Origin: Mesorhizobium sp. | Lineage (GTDB): Bacteria; Pseudomonadota; Alphaproteobacteria; Rhizobiales; Rhizobiaceae | Direction of reading: 5' to 3' | NCBI GenBank assembly: GCA_004020645.1 | Contig: SAQL01000035.1 | Coordinates: 1 to 64,000 of the forward strand | Length of the DNA: 64,000 nt | Shown here: piece by piece, positions 17,830 to 25,469 of the stretch | How positions within the stretch are numbered: the first letter of the stretch is position 1 | Layout: each line of letters begins with the position of its first letter | Notes under the pieces: model-generated | Told to the model about the DNA's origin: nothing | Databases searched by the model: none | What the model saw: only the letters and a program-made list of their open reading frames with translations | Made by a program: the position numbers and the translations under genes

Positions 17830-18305
17830 GACATGTCAACGGCGTGATCTGCCGAAGCGAGCAATCGTACAGTAGTGTGCAGGCTGCCGTGAGGCCTGTG
17901 CCAATTCTATCGGCGAAGCCAATGCAGCAGTTCGGCAGCGTTCTTGAGAGCTGTTGTAGGCTCGGCCTAAGCCCATTGGCGCAAGCCTGTCTGAACGAAG
18001 CGCCTAGCCTTGTCGTTGGCTTGGGCGTTTACGGCCGGGTGAAGACTTTGCAGGTGGCCCGGAAAGCGTTTGACTGTAGCAGAAGCAATTGTCGGTCATT
18101 ACGCGCTCGACCCGGGTGCCCAGCTTGGCATAAGGGCTACGGCGGCCTCCACGAAGGCACCGGCACTCGTCTTGCGCTCATCCGGCATGACGTCCTGCGA
18201 TGCCCCCGAGCGGATGAGTTCGCCCGGATGCTCCCGGTCACGACGCACGGGTTCGGGTTCCAAGCCGCTCAGTTTGTTCAGGCCCAATCGGTGTAGGACG
18301 CGGCA
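17830..18305 (-). mobile_element. IS481-family transposase remnant
   Basis: Minus-strand frames read LHRLGLNKLSGLEPEPVRRDREHPGEL (the IS481 motif before the DDE domain) at the right end and RRFVQTGLRQWA, NAAELLHWLRR and NWHRPHG (C-terminal DDE end) at the left. The catalytic middle is shortened and stops interrupt the frames. It sits between nod box 3 and nodD copy 3. Confidence 0.8.
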
Positions 18306-18633
18306 GAAATACGAGCGTGACGAAATCGGAAAGAATGATCCTGAAGCGGCGATTGGGTAGAGCCGGGTCAACTATCCGACGAAATAAACGAGCACTGGAT
18401 GGGCAGGAGAGCGTCGCGAACTGGAGGGCAAGAGCTTTCGGACGCAGCGTTAATTTTGAATACGTCCGCGGCCATGGTCGCGAGCTCGTCGCGCAAATAA
18501 TCGAGCAGCCGAGCGCTGGCCGCACTCATGACCGGCTGGGCCCGGTTGATCCTGCATGCCGCGCCCATGAGGTTGCGCTCTGTCGGGAGCGCGTCGAGTT
18601 CAACGAGGAGATGTTAGTTCACGACCTTTGAAA
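18306..18633 (-). pseudogene. nodD 5'-half pseudogene (copy 3)
   Basis: Minus-strand frames give GAACRINRAQPVMSAASARLLDYLRDEL, VRDALLPIQCSFISSD and, shifted, RRFRIILSDFVTLVF, equal to NodD residues ~18-125. The homology breaks off where the IS481 remnant begins. The start codon is ACG, as in copy 1, and 40 bases across the start into the nod box are identical to copy 1. Cannot encode a functional regulator. Confidence 0.85.
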
Positions 18634-18646
18634 CGCGTGGTCAACT

Positions 18647-18694
18647 ATCCAAAGTGTGGATGCCTTTCATTGAAACAAACGATTTTATCAATGC
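18647..18694 (+). promoter_or_regulatory. nod box 4, upstream of nifA
   Basis: ATCCAAAGTGTGGATGCC then ATTGAAACAAACGATTTTATC, a good nod box. The 30 bases after it resemble the sequence after nod box 1. It points toward nifA 590 bp downstream, with the candidate FixV operator between them. Confidence 0.8.
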
Positions 18695-18898
18695 TCTGGA
18701 ATCTTGCATGGGCAGAAGCAGCCTCGCTCAACGAGCCGCCGCCTCTACTGGCAGCGGCATCACGCTGTTGAAGCGAGCAGCGCAGCGGCTACTGTTTCCG
18801 CACAACTCGGATGGCAATTGGGGCAAGTCCGCACATGTCGTCACGTACGCTGAACGCCGCAGGTACAGCCAAATTGTGGGCGGGGCGTTTCTCCCGTT

Positions 18899-18962
18899 TT
18901 GATAGAACTCTATCAAGCTGACAATTTTCCTCGCACAAATGCAAGGAGAGCTCGATTGACTA
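18899..18962 (+). promoter_or_regulatory. Candidate FixV operator/promoter module, copy B (nifA)
   Basis: TTGATAGAACTCTATCAA is a perfect 7-4-7 palindrome; 26 bases later comes AAGGAGAGCTCGATTGACTA, almost identical to the right block of copy A. Offsets between the landmarks (44 and 57 bases) are the same in both copies. TTGACT inside the right block could serve as a -35 hexamer, but no good -10 follows at 17 bases. Confidence 0.65.
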
Positions 18963-19206
18963 CCCTCCCTCTCTTGCGTCAACGATGGGTTTGCAGGTTG
19001 CGGTGCGGCAGAAGCCGGACAGAACGGCGACCGGTCGAGTAAAGGCCTGCGCAAACAAGCCCGCATATTGCGGGCGCCCGACGAGGAGAAGAAGGCGCTC
19101 GTCCTGGTGATAGGCAACGATGGCTCAGGCGCCATTGCCATTTGCCGAGGGCGTCCGCGCGCCGGAAAGCTTCGAGGCAACGAAGGCGCGAGATCGGAGG
19201 GTGACA

Positions 19207-19290
19207 ATGATGAAATGCAACGTAGCTCACCGTTCCGTGAAGTTCTGTCGGCGGATGGCGGAGTGGGACGGGCTGCCAAATGGAGCGTAA
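19207..19290 (+). CDS. 27-residue upstream ORF overlapping the nifA start
   Basis: Starts MMKCNVAHRS after GGAGG with 6-base spacing, the best ribosome-binding site in this leader. Its stop (TAA) overlaps the nifA start by 11 bases. nifA itself has no good ribosome-binding site, so this ORF may couple translation into nifA. It has no recognised relative. Confidence 0.4.
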   Translation: MMKCNVAHRSVKFCRRMAEWDGLPNGA

Positions 19291-20350
19291 GAAAGTTATC
19301 AAGGGGATGATTGGCGACAGTCCGGCGCTGCGCAAGCTGCGTGAGGAGATCGGCAAGGTGGCCAAGACGAAGACTACGGTCCTGGTGCGAGGTGAATCCG
19401 GAACCGGGAAGGAGCTGGTTGCTAAGGCCATTCACGAGCTCTCGCCCCGTGCCAAGCAGCCCTTCATCAAGGTCAATTGCGCGGCGCTCACCGAGACGCT
19501 TCTGGAATCTGAATTGTTCGGTCATGAGAAGGGTGCCTTCACCAGCGCATTCAATTCACGCAAGGGGCGCTTTGAGGCTGCCGATAAAGGCACATTGTTT
19601 CTGGACGAGATTGGCGAAATATCGGCCTCGTTCCAGGCTAAGCTACTGCGTGTCCTGCAGGAGCAGGAGTTTGAGCGTCTCGGGAGCAACCACACCATTA
19701 AAGTCGATGTTCGCGTGATCACCGCAACGAACAGGGACTTGGAAAAGGCGGTTCGATCCAATGAGTTCCGGGAGGACCTCTATTATCGCATCAACGTCGT
19801 CCCTTTGCGCGTGCCGGCATTGCGCGAAAGACGAGGTGATATTCCGCTCTTGGCCGCTGAGTTTCTCAAAAATTTCAATGCTGAGAATGATCGCACGCTG
19901 ACCTTCACTCCCGAAGCGATTGAGGCGCTAATGAACTGCGATTTTCCAGGCAACATCCGAGAGCTCGAAAACTGCGTTCACCGGACAGCGGTTCTGGCGA
20001 CGGGTCCATCAATCCTCAGAACTCACCTTGCCTGTTGCGTCGGTCAATGCTTCGCTAAGGCGCTTTGGAAGGACGGACCGTGTAAGATCGCGCAACAGCC
20101 GGAGCCGACGCCATCGACCGAGGCTTCGGCCGCCGTTGCCGTCCCGCCCGTCGGCAGCGGGCAAGCGCCGGTAGGGCCTGCCGCGGCAGCCCACTTGAAT
20201 GGTCGGAGGGTGCCCGATGCCGATACGGTCATTGCAGCAATGGAAAAGTGTGGCTGGGTGCAGGCAAAGGCGGCGCGCCTGCTTGGTTTGACTCCGCGCC
20301 AGATTGGCTACGTGCTGAGGAAATACGGCGTCAAGATCAAGCGTCTCTGA
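19280..20350 (+). CDS. nifA: NifA-type sigma-54 activator without N-terminal GAF domain
   Basis: 356 residues: a complete AAA+ domain and the C-terminal DNA-binding domain, but no GAF domain (NifA is usually over 500 residues). Walker A GESGTGKE lies at ~38-45 and Walker B is LFLDEIGEI. The sigma-54-contacting loop at 85-90 reads GAFTSA instead of GAFTGA. The rhizobial redox cysteines are intact: NCDFPGNIRELENC, 19 residues, C, four residues, C (C-X11-C-X19-C-X4-C). The C-terminal helix-turn-helix is VQAKAARLLGLTPRQIGYVL. It should activate nif/fix genes under low oxygen. A stop lies just upstream in frame, so the short form is not an annotation choice. Confidence 0.9.
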   Translation: MERKKVIKGMIGDSPALRKLREEIGKVAKTKTTVLVRGESGTGKELVAKAIHELSPRAKQPFIKVNCAALTETLLESELFGHEKGAFTSAFNSRKGRFEAADKGTLFLDEIGEISASFQAKLLRVLQEQEFERLGSNHTIKVDVRVITATNRDLEKAVRSNEFREDLYYRINVVPLRVPALRERRGDIPLLAAEFLKNFNAENDRTLTFTPEAIEALMNCDFPGNIRELENCVHRTAVLATGPSILRTHLACCVGQCFAKALWKDGPCKIAQQPEPTPSTEASAAVAVPPVGSGQAPVGPAAAAHLNGRRVPDADTVIAAMEKCGWVQAKAARLLGLTPRQIGYVLRKYGVKIKRL

Positions 20351-20669
20351 AACAAACCGCCGAGCGAGAGTTGGATGTCCGCAGGGCAGGAACTGGTCGC
20401 TACATACGCCGGTCGCTTACCGCTCGATATCGCGCGCCAATCTGAGATGGGCAGGAAAGTGAGTTCGACCGCTGGACAGTTGCCGACTTGGTCAGGTAAT
20501 GGCGCCTGCGACCGGTTGATCTGCGATATCTCCAACGTCGCACTGGTCGCGACGAGACTATCGCCCCGTTTCGTGACCGCGCGCCGGCAAACCGAGTTAC
20601 AAAGTGGCCGAGGCAGTTTGATGTGCGTTCCTGCATTACTGCACGGAACACGACCTGACGGGAGACTAT
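20351..20669. other. nifA-nodL intergenic region
   Basis: 319 bp with no gene, nod box or sigma-54 promoter that I can see. nodL may be read from an unrecognised promoter here or from upstream. Confidence 0.4.
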
Positions 20670-21233
20670 ATGCGCAGCCAAAAAGAAAAGATGCTCGCAG
20701 GCGAGTTTTACAATGCGGCGGATCCGGAGATCCAAGCTGACCTGTTGGCCACCGGGGCTTGGATCAAACGGTACAATGATACGCTAGGCCAGACCCCGGG
20801 GCATTGGCATGAGCTTTTGTCCGAGCGGCTAGGAGAGGTTGGGCGCGGAACGGTCATCCGTCCGCCCTTTTTTTGCGACTACGGATTCAATATCCGCATT
20901 GGCGCCAATGCCTACATCAACTTCAACTGCGTTATTCTTGACGTGGTAGAGGTCACGATCGGGCAAGGAACGGCAATTGGGCCTGCCGTGCAGATTTATA
21001 CCGCCGATCATCCACATGATCCCGAGCAGCGGCAGGCCGGCCTGCAGGTCGGGCGTCCTGTCCGCATTGGCAGCCGTGTCTGGATCGGCGGTGGAGCAAT
21101 CATTCTGCCTGGCGTCACGATTGGCGATAATGCCGTCGTGGGCGCTGGCAGCGTGGTCACGCGAGATGTGCCCGCCGGGGCAAAGGTAGTGGGAATTCCT
21201 GCTCGTGTGGCCAACCCAAATAAACAGGCATAA
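20670..21233 (+). CDS. nodL: Nod-factor O-acetyltransferase NodL
   Basis: 187 residues, typical for NodL and the related maltose acetyltransferases. The left-handed beta-helix hexapeptide repeats run from IRIGANAYINFNCVILD to VGAGSVVTRDVPAG. The catalytic His is in YTADHPHDP. NodL adds an acetyl group to C6 of the non-reducing-end glucosamine of the Nod factor, after NodB deacetylation. The start MRSQKEKML follows GGGA. No nod box is visible directly upstream. Confidence 0.9.
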   Translation: MRSQKEKMLAGEFYNAADPEIQADLLATGAWIKRYNDTLGQTPGHWHELLSERLGEVGRGTVIRPPFFCDYGFNIRIGANAYINFNCVILDVVEVTIGQGTAIGPAVQIYTADHPHDPEQRQAGLQVGRPVRIGSRVWIGGGAIILPGVTIGDNAVVGAGSVVTRDVPAGAKVVGIPARVANPNKQA

Positions 21234-21377
21234 TCAACCTCCTTGATCGTGGAGGTGTCTGCGGGCTGTCGAACTGTGCCGAATTTCTTGTCGAAGCAGT
21301 TGAGCGTTGCATATTTTGTCGCGGTCGGCTCGGGCCGCTTCGGTTCATTTTCCACGGGTCGCGAAATCATACGCCTA

Positions 21378-22270
21378 ATGCGCAGCAGCGTGCTCAAGTC
21401 CCGCCCCAGCGCCTTCGTTGTGCTGCCATTAGCATTCTACCCCGACGAGTCGAGCCGCGGCGGCGGACGAGCGCAATATGGAGGACTTCCGGGTAGCCCT
21501 CGCATTGTCGCGCATGAATGCGCGCATGTGGAAGAGAATGCCGCCCGGGAACGACAATTTCCTGGCATCCTGCTCGACCAGACGCCTGCGGGGTACGTCC
21601 GCCTCCTCGAGCGCCAATTCGCCGAAGCCTTCTGGTGTGAATACGCCGTTTGTCGCGTCTCGCGCGGAACGAGGAACAGCGCTTCCGAGAGAACCTGACT
21701 TCCCGCCTGAACGATGCGCGTACGCATGCCCACGAGGCCATCCGTTCATACCGGACCCATAGAGATGTCGAGCGCGTTTTGCAGGAAGTGGGCGGAGCGG
21801 CTCTGGAGCCGCTACGGATAGCGTCATACCTGTTCGGCCATCTCGATGGCACTTCGGACGAAGAATGTGACGTTGCCGCCGAATTGCAGGCCGCCGATCC
21901 TATCTTCGTAGCCGCGATCGGGGAACTCGTATCGCAAATGCGCCTGCTGTGGAACCGACGCGGCGCGTGGGAAACCCATGACGACATGTTGGTGCTGGGC
22001 CGGACTGCGTTCGCCCTCATCCGGGTGTGTGGCGTGCATGCAATAGCTCAACCGGATGGCAGAGCGTATATCAGCGTCCCATTCACTGCCGACACCAATG
22101 TAGCGACTTCGCTCGTCCGCGATGGCGGGAACCGAACTGCGGCGTTCCCCTTACAGGAAGTGGCGGCAGGGGGCGTCATCGTGCTTGGGGGATCGTTTAA
22201 GTCGGCGGTCGTGTCTCGACCAGGCGTCGAAATCAATAACCTTTGTCGCTGTTCCCGCTGCTGGGAATAG
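21378..22270 (+). pseudogene. Hypothetical protein with HExxH motif, frameshifted
   Basis: The first frame gives YPDESSRGGGRAQYGGLPG, RIVAHECAHVEENAARE (HECAH, an HExxH zinc-peptidase-like motif) and AGYVRLLERQFAEAFWCEYA. Near 21655-21665 the reading continues in another frame: SRLARNEEQRFRENLTSRL through AALEPLRIASYLFGHLDGT to a stop at 22270. Both halves look coding and are in the same order on one strand, so this is one gene with a frameshift. The second half is mostly helical. I do not recognise the family; it could be a metallopeptidase-like protein of a mobile element or toxin-antitoxin type. Confidence 0.5.
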
Positions 22271-22284
22271 GATTTGGCGAGCGT

Positions 22285-22640
22285 TCAGCGCACCTGCTGC
22301 GTGCGATGGACCAGGAAGATCGAAACAGCGCAGGCGACGCTGACAACCAGCTCTGCCTCGTCATCGCCGAGTTGCTGTCCCTCCCGAATATGTCTTGCCT
22401 TGTCCGAGGCAAAACCCCACAGCTTTTCCACGGCCTCGTCGAGCGGGCGAGGAAGGCCGAGGCGCGGCACCAGTCGTCCAGCGTCAGTCCCGGTTCATTG
22501 GCGACGTCGCGTGCAACGCTTTCCAGCGCCGCAACGGAAATGCTGGATAGCTGTTTGATCCCAGGTTTTGATGGGGCAATGCGTCCGGGCAAGACTCGGG
22601 AAGGATGCGACACACTCCGGACGAACTGACCGGCTCGAAG
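22285..22640 (-). pseudogene. Fragment of Abi/HEPN-like protein, frameshifted
   Basis: One minus frame reads LSSISVAALESVARDVANEP and LTLDDW; the shifted frame continues LDEAVEKLWGFASDKARHIREGQ and DDEAELVVSVACAVSIFLVHR before a stop at 22285. The second block resembles the C-terminal helical domain of abortive-infection-like proteins. The N-terminus is missing. Convergent with the preceding broken gene. Confidence 0.4.
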
Positions 22641-22812
22641 CCCCGGCCGCAGCATGCAACCCGGTACTGCCGCGGCAGCAATTGCTGGAGCCGTCGCGAA
22701 TTCCTCTGGGAATGAGGCCCTTAGATGGGAAAGGCGGGGCTCGTCCCCGCCCTTTGATTCCGCGCAGATTGGCCTACGGCTGCTGCGCTCCCGAACGACT
22801 GTTGATACGGAT

Positions 22813-23283
22813 TTAGGCTGCGACCTTCTTGCGGGTCCGTTTCGCCGGCGCCGGCGCCGGGGCTTCCGGCTCTTTCGGTTTGCGGCCGAGTCCCATGGTC
22901 TTGGCCAAGGCGGAGCGCGTAGCGGCGTAATTCGGCGCGACCATGGGATAATCCGACGGCAGACCCCATTTGGCGCGATATTCGTCCGGGGTCAGACCAT
23001 AGTGCGTCGCCAGATGGCGCTTTAGCGATTTGAATTTCTTGCCGTCTTCAAGGCTAATGATGTAGTCCGGTTCGATCGACTTTTTGATCGGGACAGCAGG
23101 TTTTTTCACAGGCACGGGCTCTTCTGCCGGTATGAGCCCGGCTGTGCCTTTTAGAGCCCCGTGCACTTGGGCGATCAGGGCAGGAAGCTCCCCCGCCGGG
23201 ACGGGGTTGTTGGAGACGTAGGCTGACACAACATCGGCAGTGAGCTCGATGAGGATGTCGGTGTTGTAGGCTTCTTCTGTCAT
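22813..23283 (-). CDS. mucR: MucR/Ros-family zinc-finger-like regulator lacking both Cys ligands
   Basis: 156 residues starting MTEEAYNTDILIELTADVVS, the MucR N-terminal oligomerisation region. The DNA-binding domain is LEDGKKFKSLKRHLATHYGLTPDEYRAKWGLP with the typical NYAATRSALAKTMGLG after it. In classical Ros/MucR the fold holds zinc through C-X2-C and two His; here the Cys positions are Ser77 and Asp80, while His90 and His94 remain. M. loti Ros homologues that fold without zinc have been described, so it may still bind AT-rich DNA. MucR proteins regulate exopolysaccharide and symbiosis genes. The C-terminus is basic and Pro/Ala rich. Confidence 0.85.
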   Translation of the reverse strand: MTEEAYNTDILIELTADVVSAYVSNNPVPAGELPALIAQVHGALKGTAGLIPAEEPVPVKKPAVPIKKSIEPDYIISLEDGKKFKSLKRHLATHYGLTPDEYRAKWGLPSDYPMVAPNYAATRSALAKTMGLGRKPKEPEAPAPAPAKRTRKKVAA

Positions 23284-23439
23284 AAACTTCTCCGGGCAGC
23301 TTGAAACACAGTCGGGCGAAGTGTCGCTACATAGTGGCGGTTGCTGCTGAAAGCAAATGGATCGACGGGTGCGCTGCTCCTCCACCATTGAAGTCTCGGG
23401 GACGCATCCCGTCATCGTCCATCGGCCTAGAGGCAGCGT

Positions 23440-24110
23440 ATTGCATTATGGGAGCGGTCGCGCCTGCCGCCTTCTGCCGATTTGACCGAAAACGCCGCTG
23501 CATCAACCAGATACTGAGTCGCGAGGATGGCTGGATGCCTGGCCGACGCGATCGCGATTGCCGTATCGTGGCTCAAGGGCAGCAGTTTCGCTAAGACCGC
23601 AGCGGGCCTGAGTTTGCCCGGCTCATCGCAGATGATTTGGCGATAAGTCGCAGCGCTCATCAGAACCTGTGCGCGGGCAGCGGATCGCGAACGACATCCA
23701 TATAGGCTTGGGCTGCGTTGAACAGGATGTTACTTTCGGTGTTGCGCAGGCTTTCGACAGAAGCCTTGACTTGCGATTTGGCTGCGGCGACGCTGTTCTT
23801 CGCCTGAAAACCGTCTAACAGCGTCTGATTGATCTCGACTCGATACTTGCCGGAAGTCAAACGCGCGTCATCATTCCTCTCATTGAGGTGGCTGCTTGAG
23901 TCATCAACGCTCGCGGACCCTTGATGGTCGGGCGCCACCCCGACTTGGCGATGGCCACGCTCTCGGCGGTGACGCGAACCTTGGCGCGAGACGAATTCAG
24001 CGAAGAATTATACTGGTGGCCTTCGACAGGGCGCTCAAAACGGTTTCGGCCGAGGCGCCGCTCGAATATAGCGATACAGCCTAAAAAAACCGGTCTTTTG
24101 CTTGGTCTCA
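23440..24110 (-). pseudogene. TolC-family outer-membrane efflux protein remnant
   Basis: Minus-strand pieces in order: SLNSSRAKVRVTAESVAIAK, then RLTSGKYRVEINQTLLDGFQAKNSVAAAKSQVKASVE and LFNAAQAYMDVVRD, then in another frame GKLRPAAVLAKLLPLSHDTA and ASARHPAILATQYLVDAAAF. These are the first half and the start of the second repeat of a TolC-type (type I secretion) protein. The frame is broken at least twice and the C-terminal third is missing. It lies downstream of the minus-strand nod box at 24357-24404. Confidence 0.7.
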
Positions 24111-24356
24111 AATCATTTCTGCTTTCGTGAACGCTAAAGCTTGACTGCCATGCGGGCGCCAAGCTGCTACACATCACCTCGCGGGCAACCGTGCACCACA
24201 CGGGAGTCGCCCGAGCGATACATTCGTCACTTGCCGCGTATCAGCGCTGGTGATTGCACTTTGCAGCCTGCCTCCGGGTCCGCAGCGCTCACGCTGTTGG
24301 TTTTGCGCCTGTAGGCTTCGGAAGTCGGATTGCCGCAGCTAATTTCGTCACGCGGA

Positions 24357-24404
24357 CGAATTCAACAGTCGATTGTTTGGATCGAGGGCATCCACACCAT
24401 TGAT
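24357..24404 (-). promoter_or_regulatory. nod box 5, minus strand, orphan
   Basis: Read on the minus strand: ATCAATGGTGTGGATGCC, then GATCCAAACAATCGACTG, matching both halves of the nod box at normal spacing. The next sequence downstream is the TolC-family remnant, so it may have driven that gene; no intact target is left. Confidence 0.7.
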
Positions 24405-24880
24405 GCCTCCAGAATAGATCCAGCTACTATCACCGTGCTCTAATGGCAGGGACGGCCAGCACAAGCGCAACACGATCCGGCTGTGGCTGCGAAAATCATT
24501 TCGTCTCGCAAGAGCGCCAGTTGATCATCGAGACCGCGCGCGGTCTGTCGCTGCGTTACGTATTCATGCTACTGCATCGCGCGCTCGGTCGACCCCTTTA
24601 AGCCAGGTGGCTCGCCGCATTGCGAGACGGTGACGGGCAAGGGAGAGCGTATCTCGCGGGCAACCACGAAGGCGCTCTGGCAAAGAAGCGAGGCGGATGG
24701 CCTTGCGGGTGGCCGAGAGTGATGTCATCCGGCTCTCCTGCCGATCTCTTGCCGGCTAGATCTGGAGCAACAGCTTTGCGTAGATATGGCTCTCTTCAGA
24801 GGCCATCTATGATGGGAGCCGAGCGCGTCTTCGAGCCGGGGAATAGGCTGCACATGCGCTGTGCCCACCTATTGCGATCG
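24405..24880. other. Intergenic stretch, no recognised gene
   Basis: One plus frame (24620-24886) has no motif. Probably transposon or gene debris between the nod box and the T3SS cluster. Confidence 0.3.
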
Positions 24881-24882
24881 TG

Positions 24883-25416
24883 CTAACCTTGGCTATTCGG
24901 ACTTGCCGTTAAGGCAAGCGACAGATTGAAGTTATGCTGCACCATCTGATTCCCTGGCTCGGTTTCGAGAGCTCGCCGATACAGGGCCTGTGCCGCGTCA
25001 TGCCGCCCCTCAATGTCCAAGATCACGCCCTTCGCATTCAATGCACGCACGTTTGCTGGGGCTGCAACCAAGACGCTGTCGAGCACCTCAACTGCTTCGT
25101 GCGGGCGCTTCTGGGCCACCAAGGCTTTTGTAAGCCGTATCGCCGCATCGACATTGTCCGGGTGCTGCTTCACCTCATCCCGCAAAGCCCGCTCTTGAAC
25201 ATCCTGACCAACTTCGCGCAAAATGCGTTCGCGCATAGCCGGATCGATTTGATCGGCGCTGAGCAACTCTGGGGAAGATGTCTCCTGCACGGAAAGAGCG
25301 GGCTTTTGCCAGCTGGCGCAACCGCCCAAAGGCAGAATGGCGAGTACGGCAAAAAGAAGTGAGTTCCGGCGCAGAAACATAGGCGATGGAGAAACTGTAT
25401 TACTAACAAATTTCAT
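24883..25416 (-). CDS. y4yS: T3SS-associated TPR lipoprotein, Y4yS-like
   Basis: 177 residues. Lipoprotein signal with LAILPLGGC (lipobox LGGC, Cys ~33). Three TPR-like helical repeats follow (VDAAIRLTKALVAQKRPHEA; VRALNAKGVILDIEGRHDAA; YRRALETEPGNQMVQHNFNL). Gene position after rhcV equals y4yS of NGR234, the last gene of the nopC-nopA-y4yQ-rhcV unit. Likely an outer-membrane-anchored accessory or pilotin-like factor; exact role unknown. The start follows GAGAG at 7 bases. Confidence 0.85.
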   Translation of the reverse strand: MKFVSNTVSPSPMFLRRNSLLFAVLAILPLGGCASWQKPALSVQETSSPELLSADQIDPAMRERILREVGQDVQERALRDEVKQHPDNVDAAIRLTKALVAQKRPHEAVEVLDSVLVAAPANVRALNAKGVILDIEGRHDAAQALYRRALETEPGNQMVQHNFNLSLALTASPNSQG

Positions 25417-25469
25417 ATTATCTCTCGGTTATCAGGGAGGCGCGTGGCGTTCAGTTAGGAAAGGTGGAA

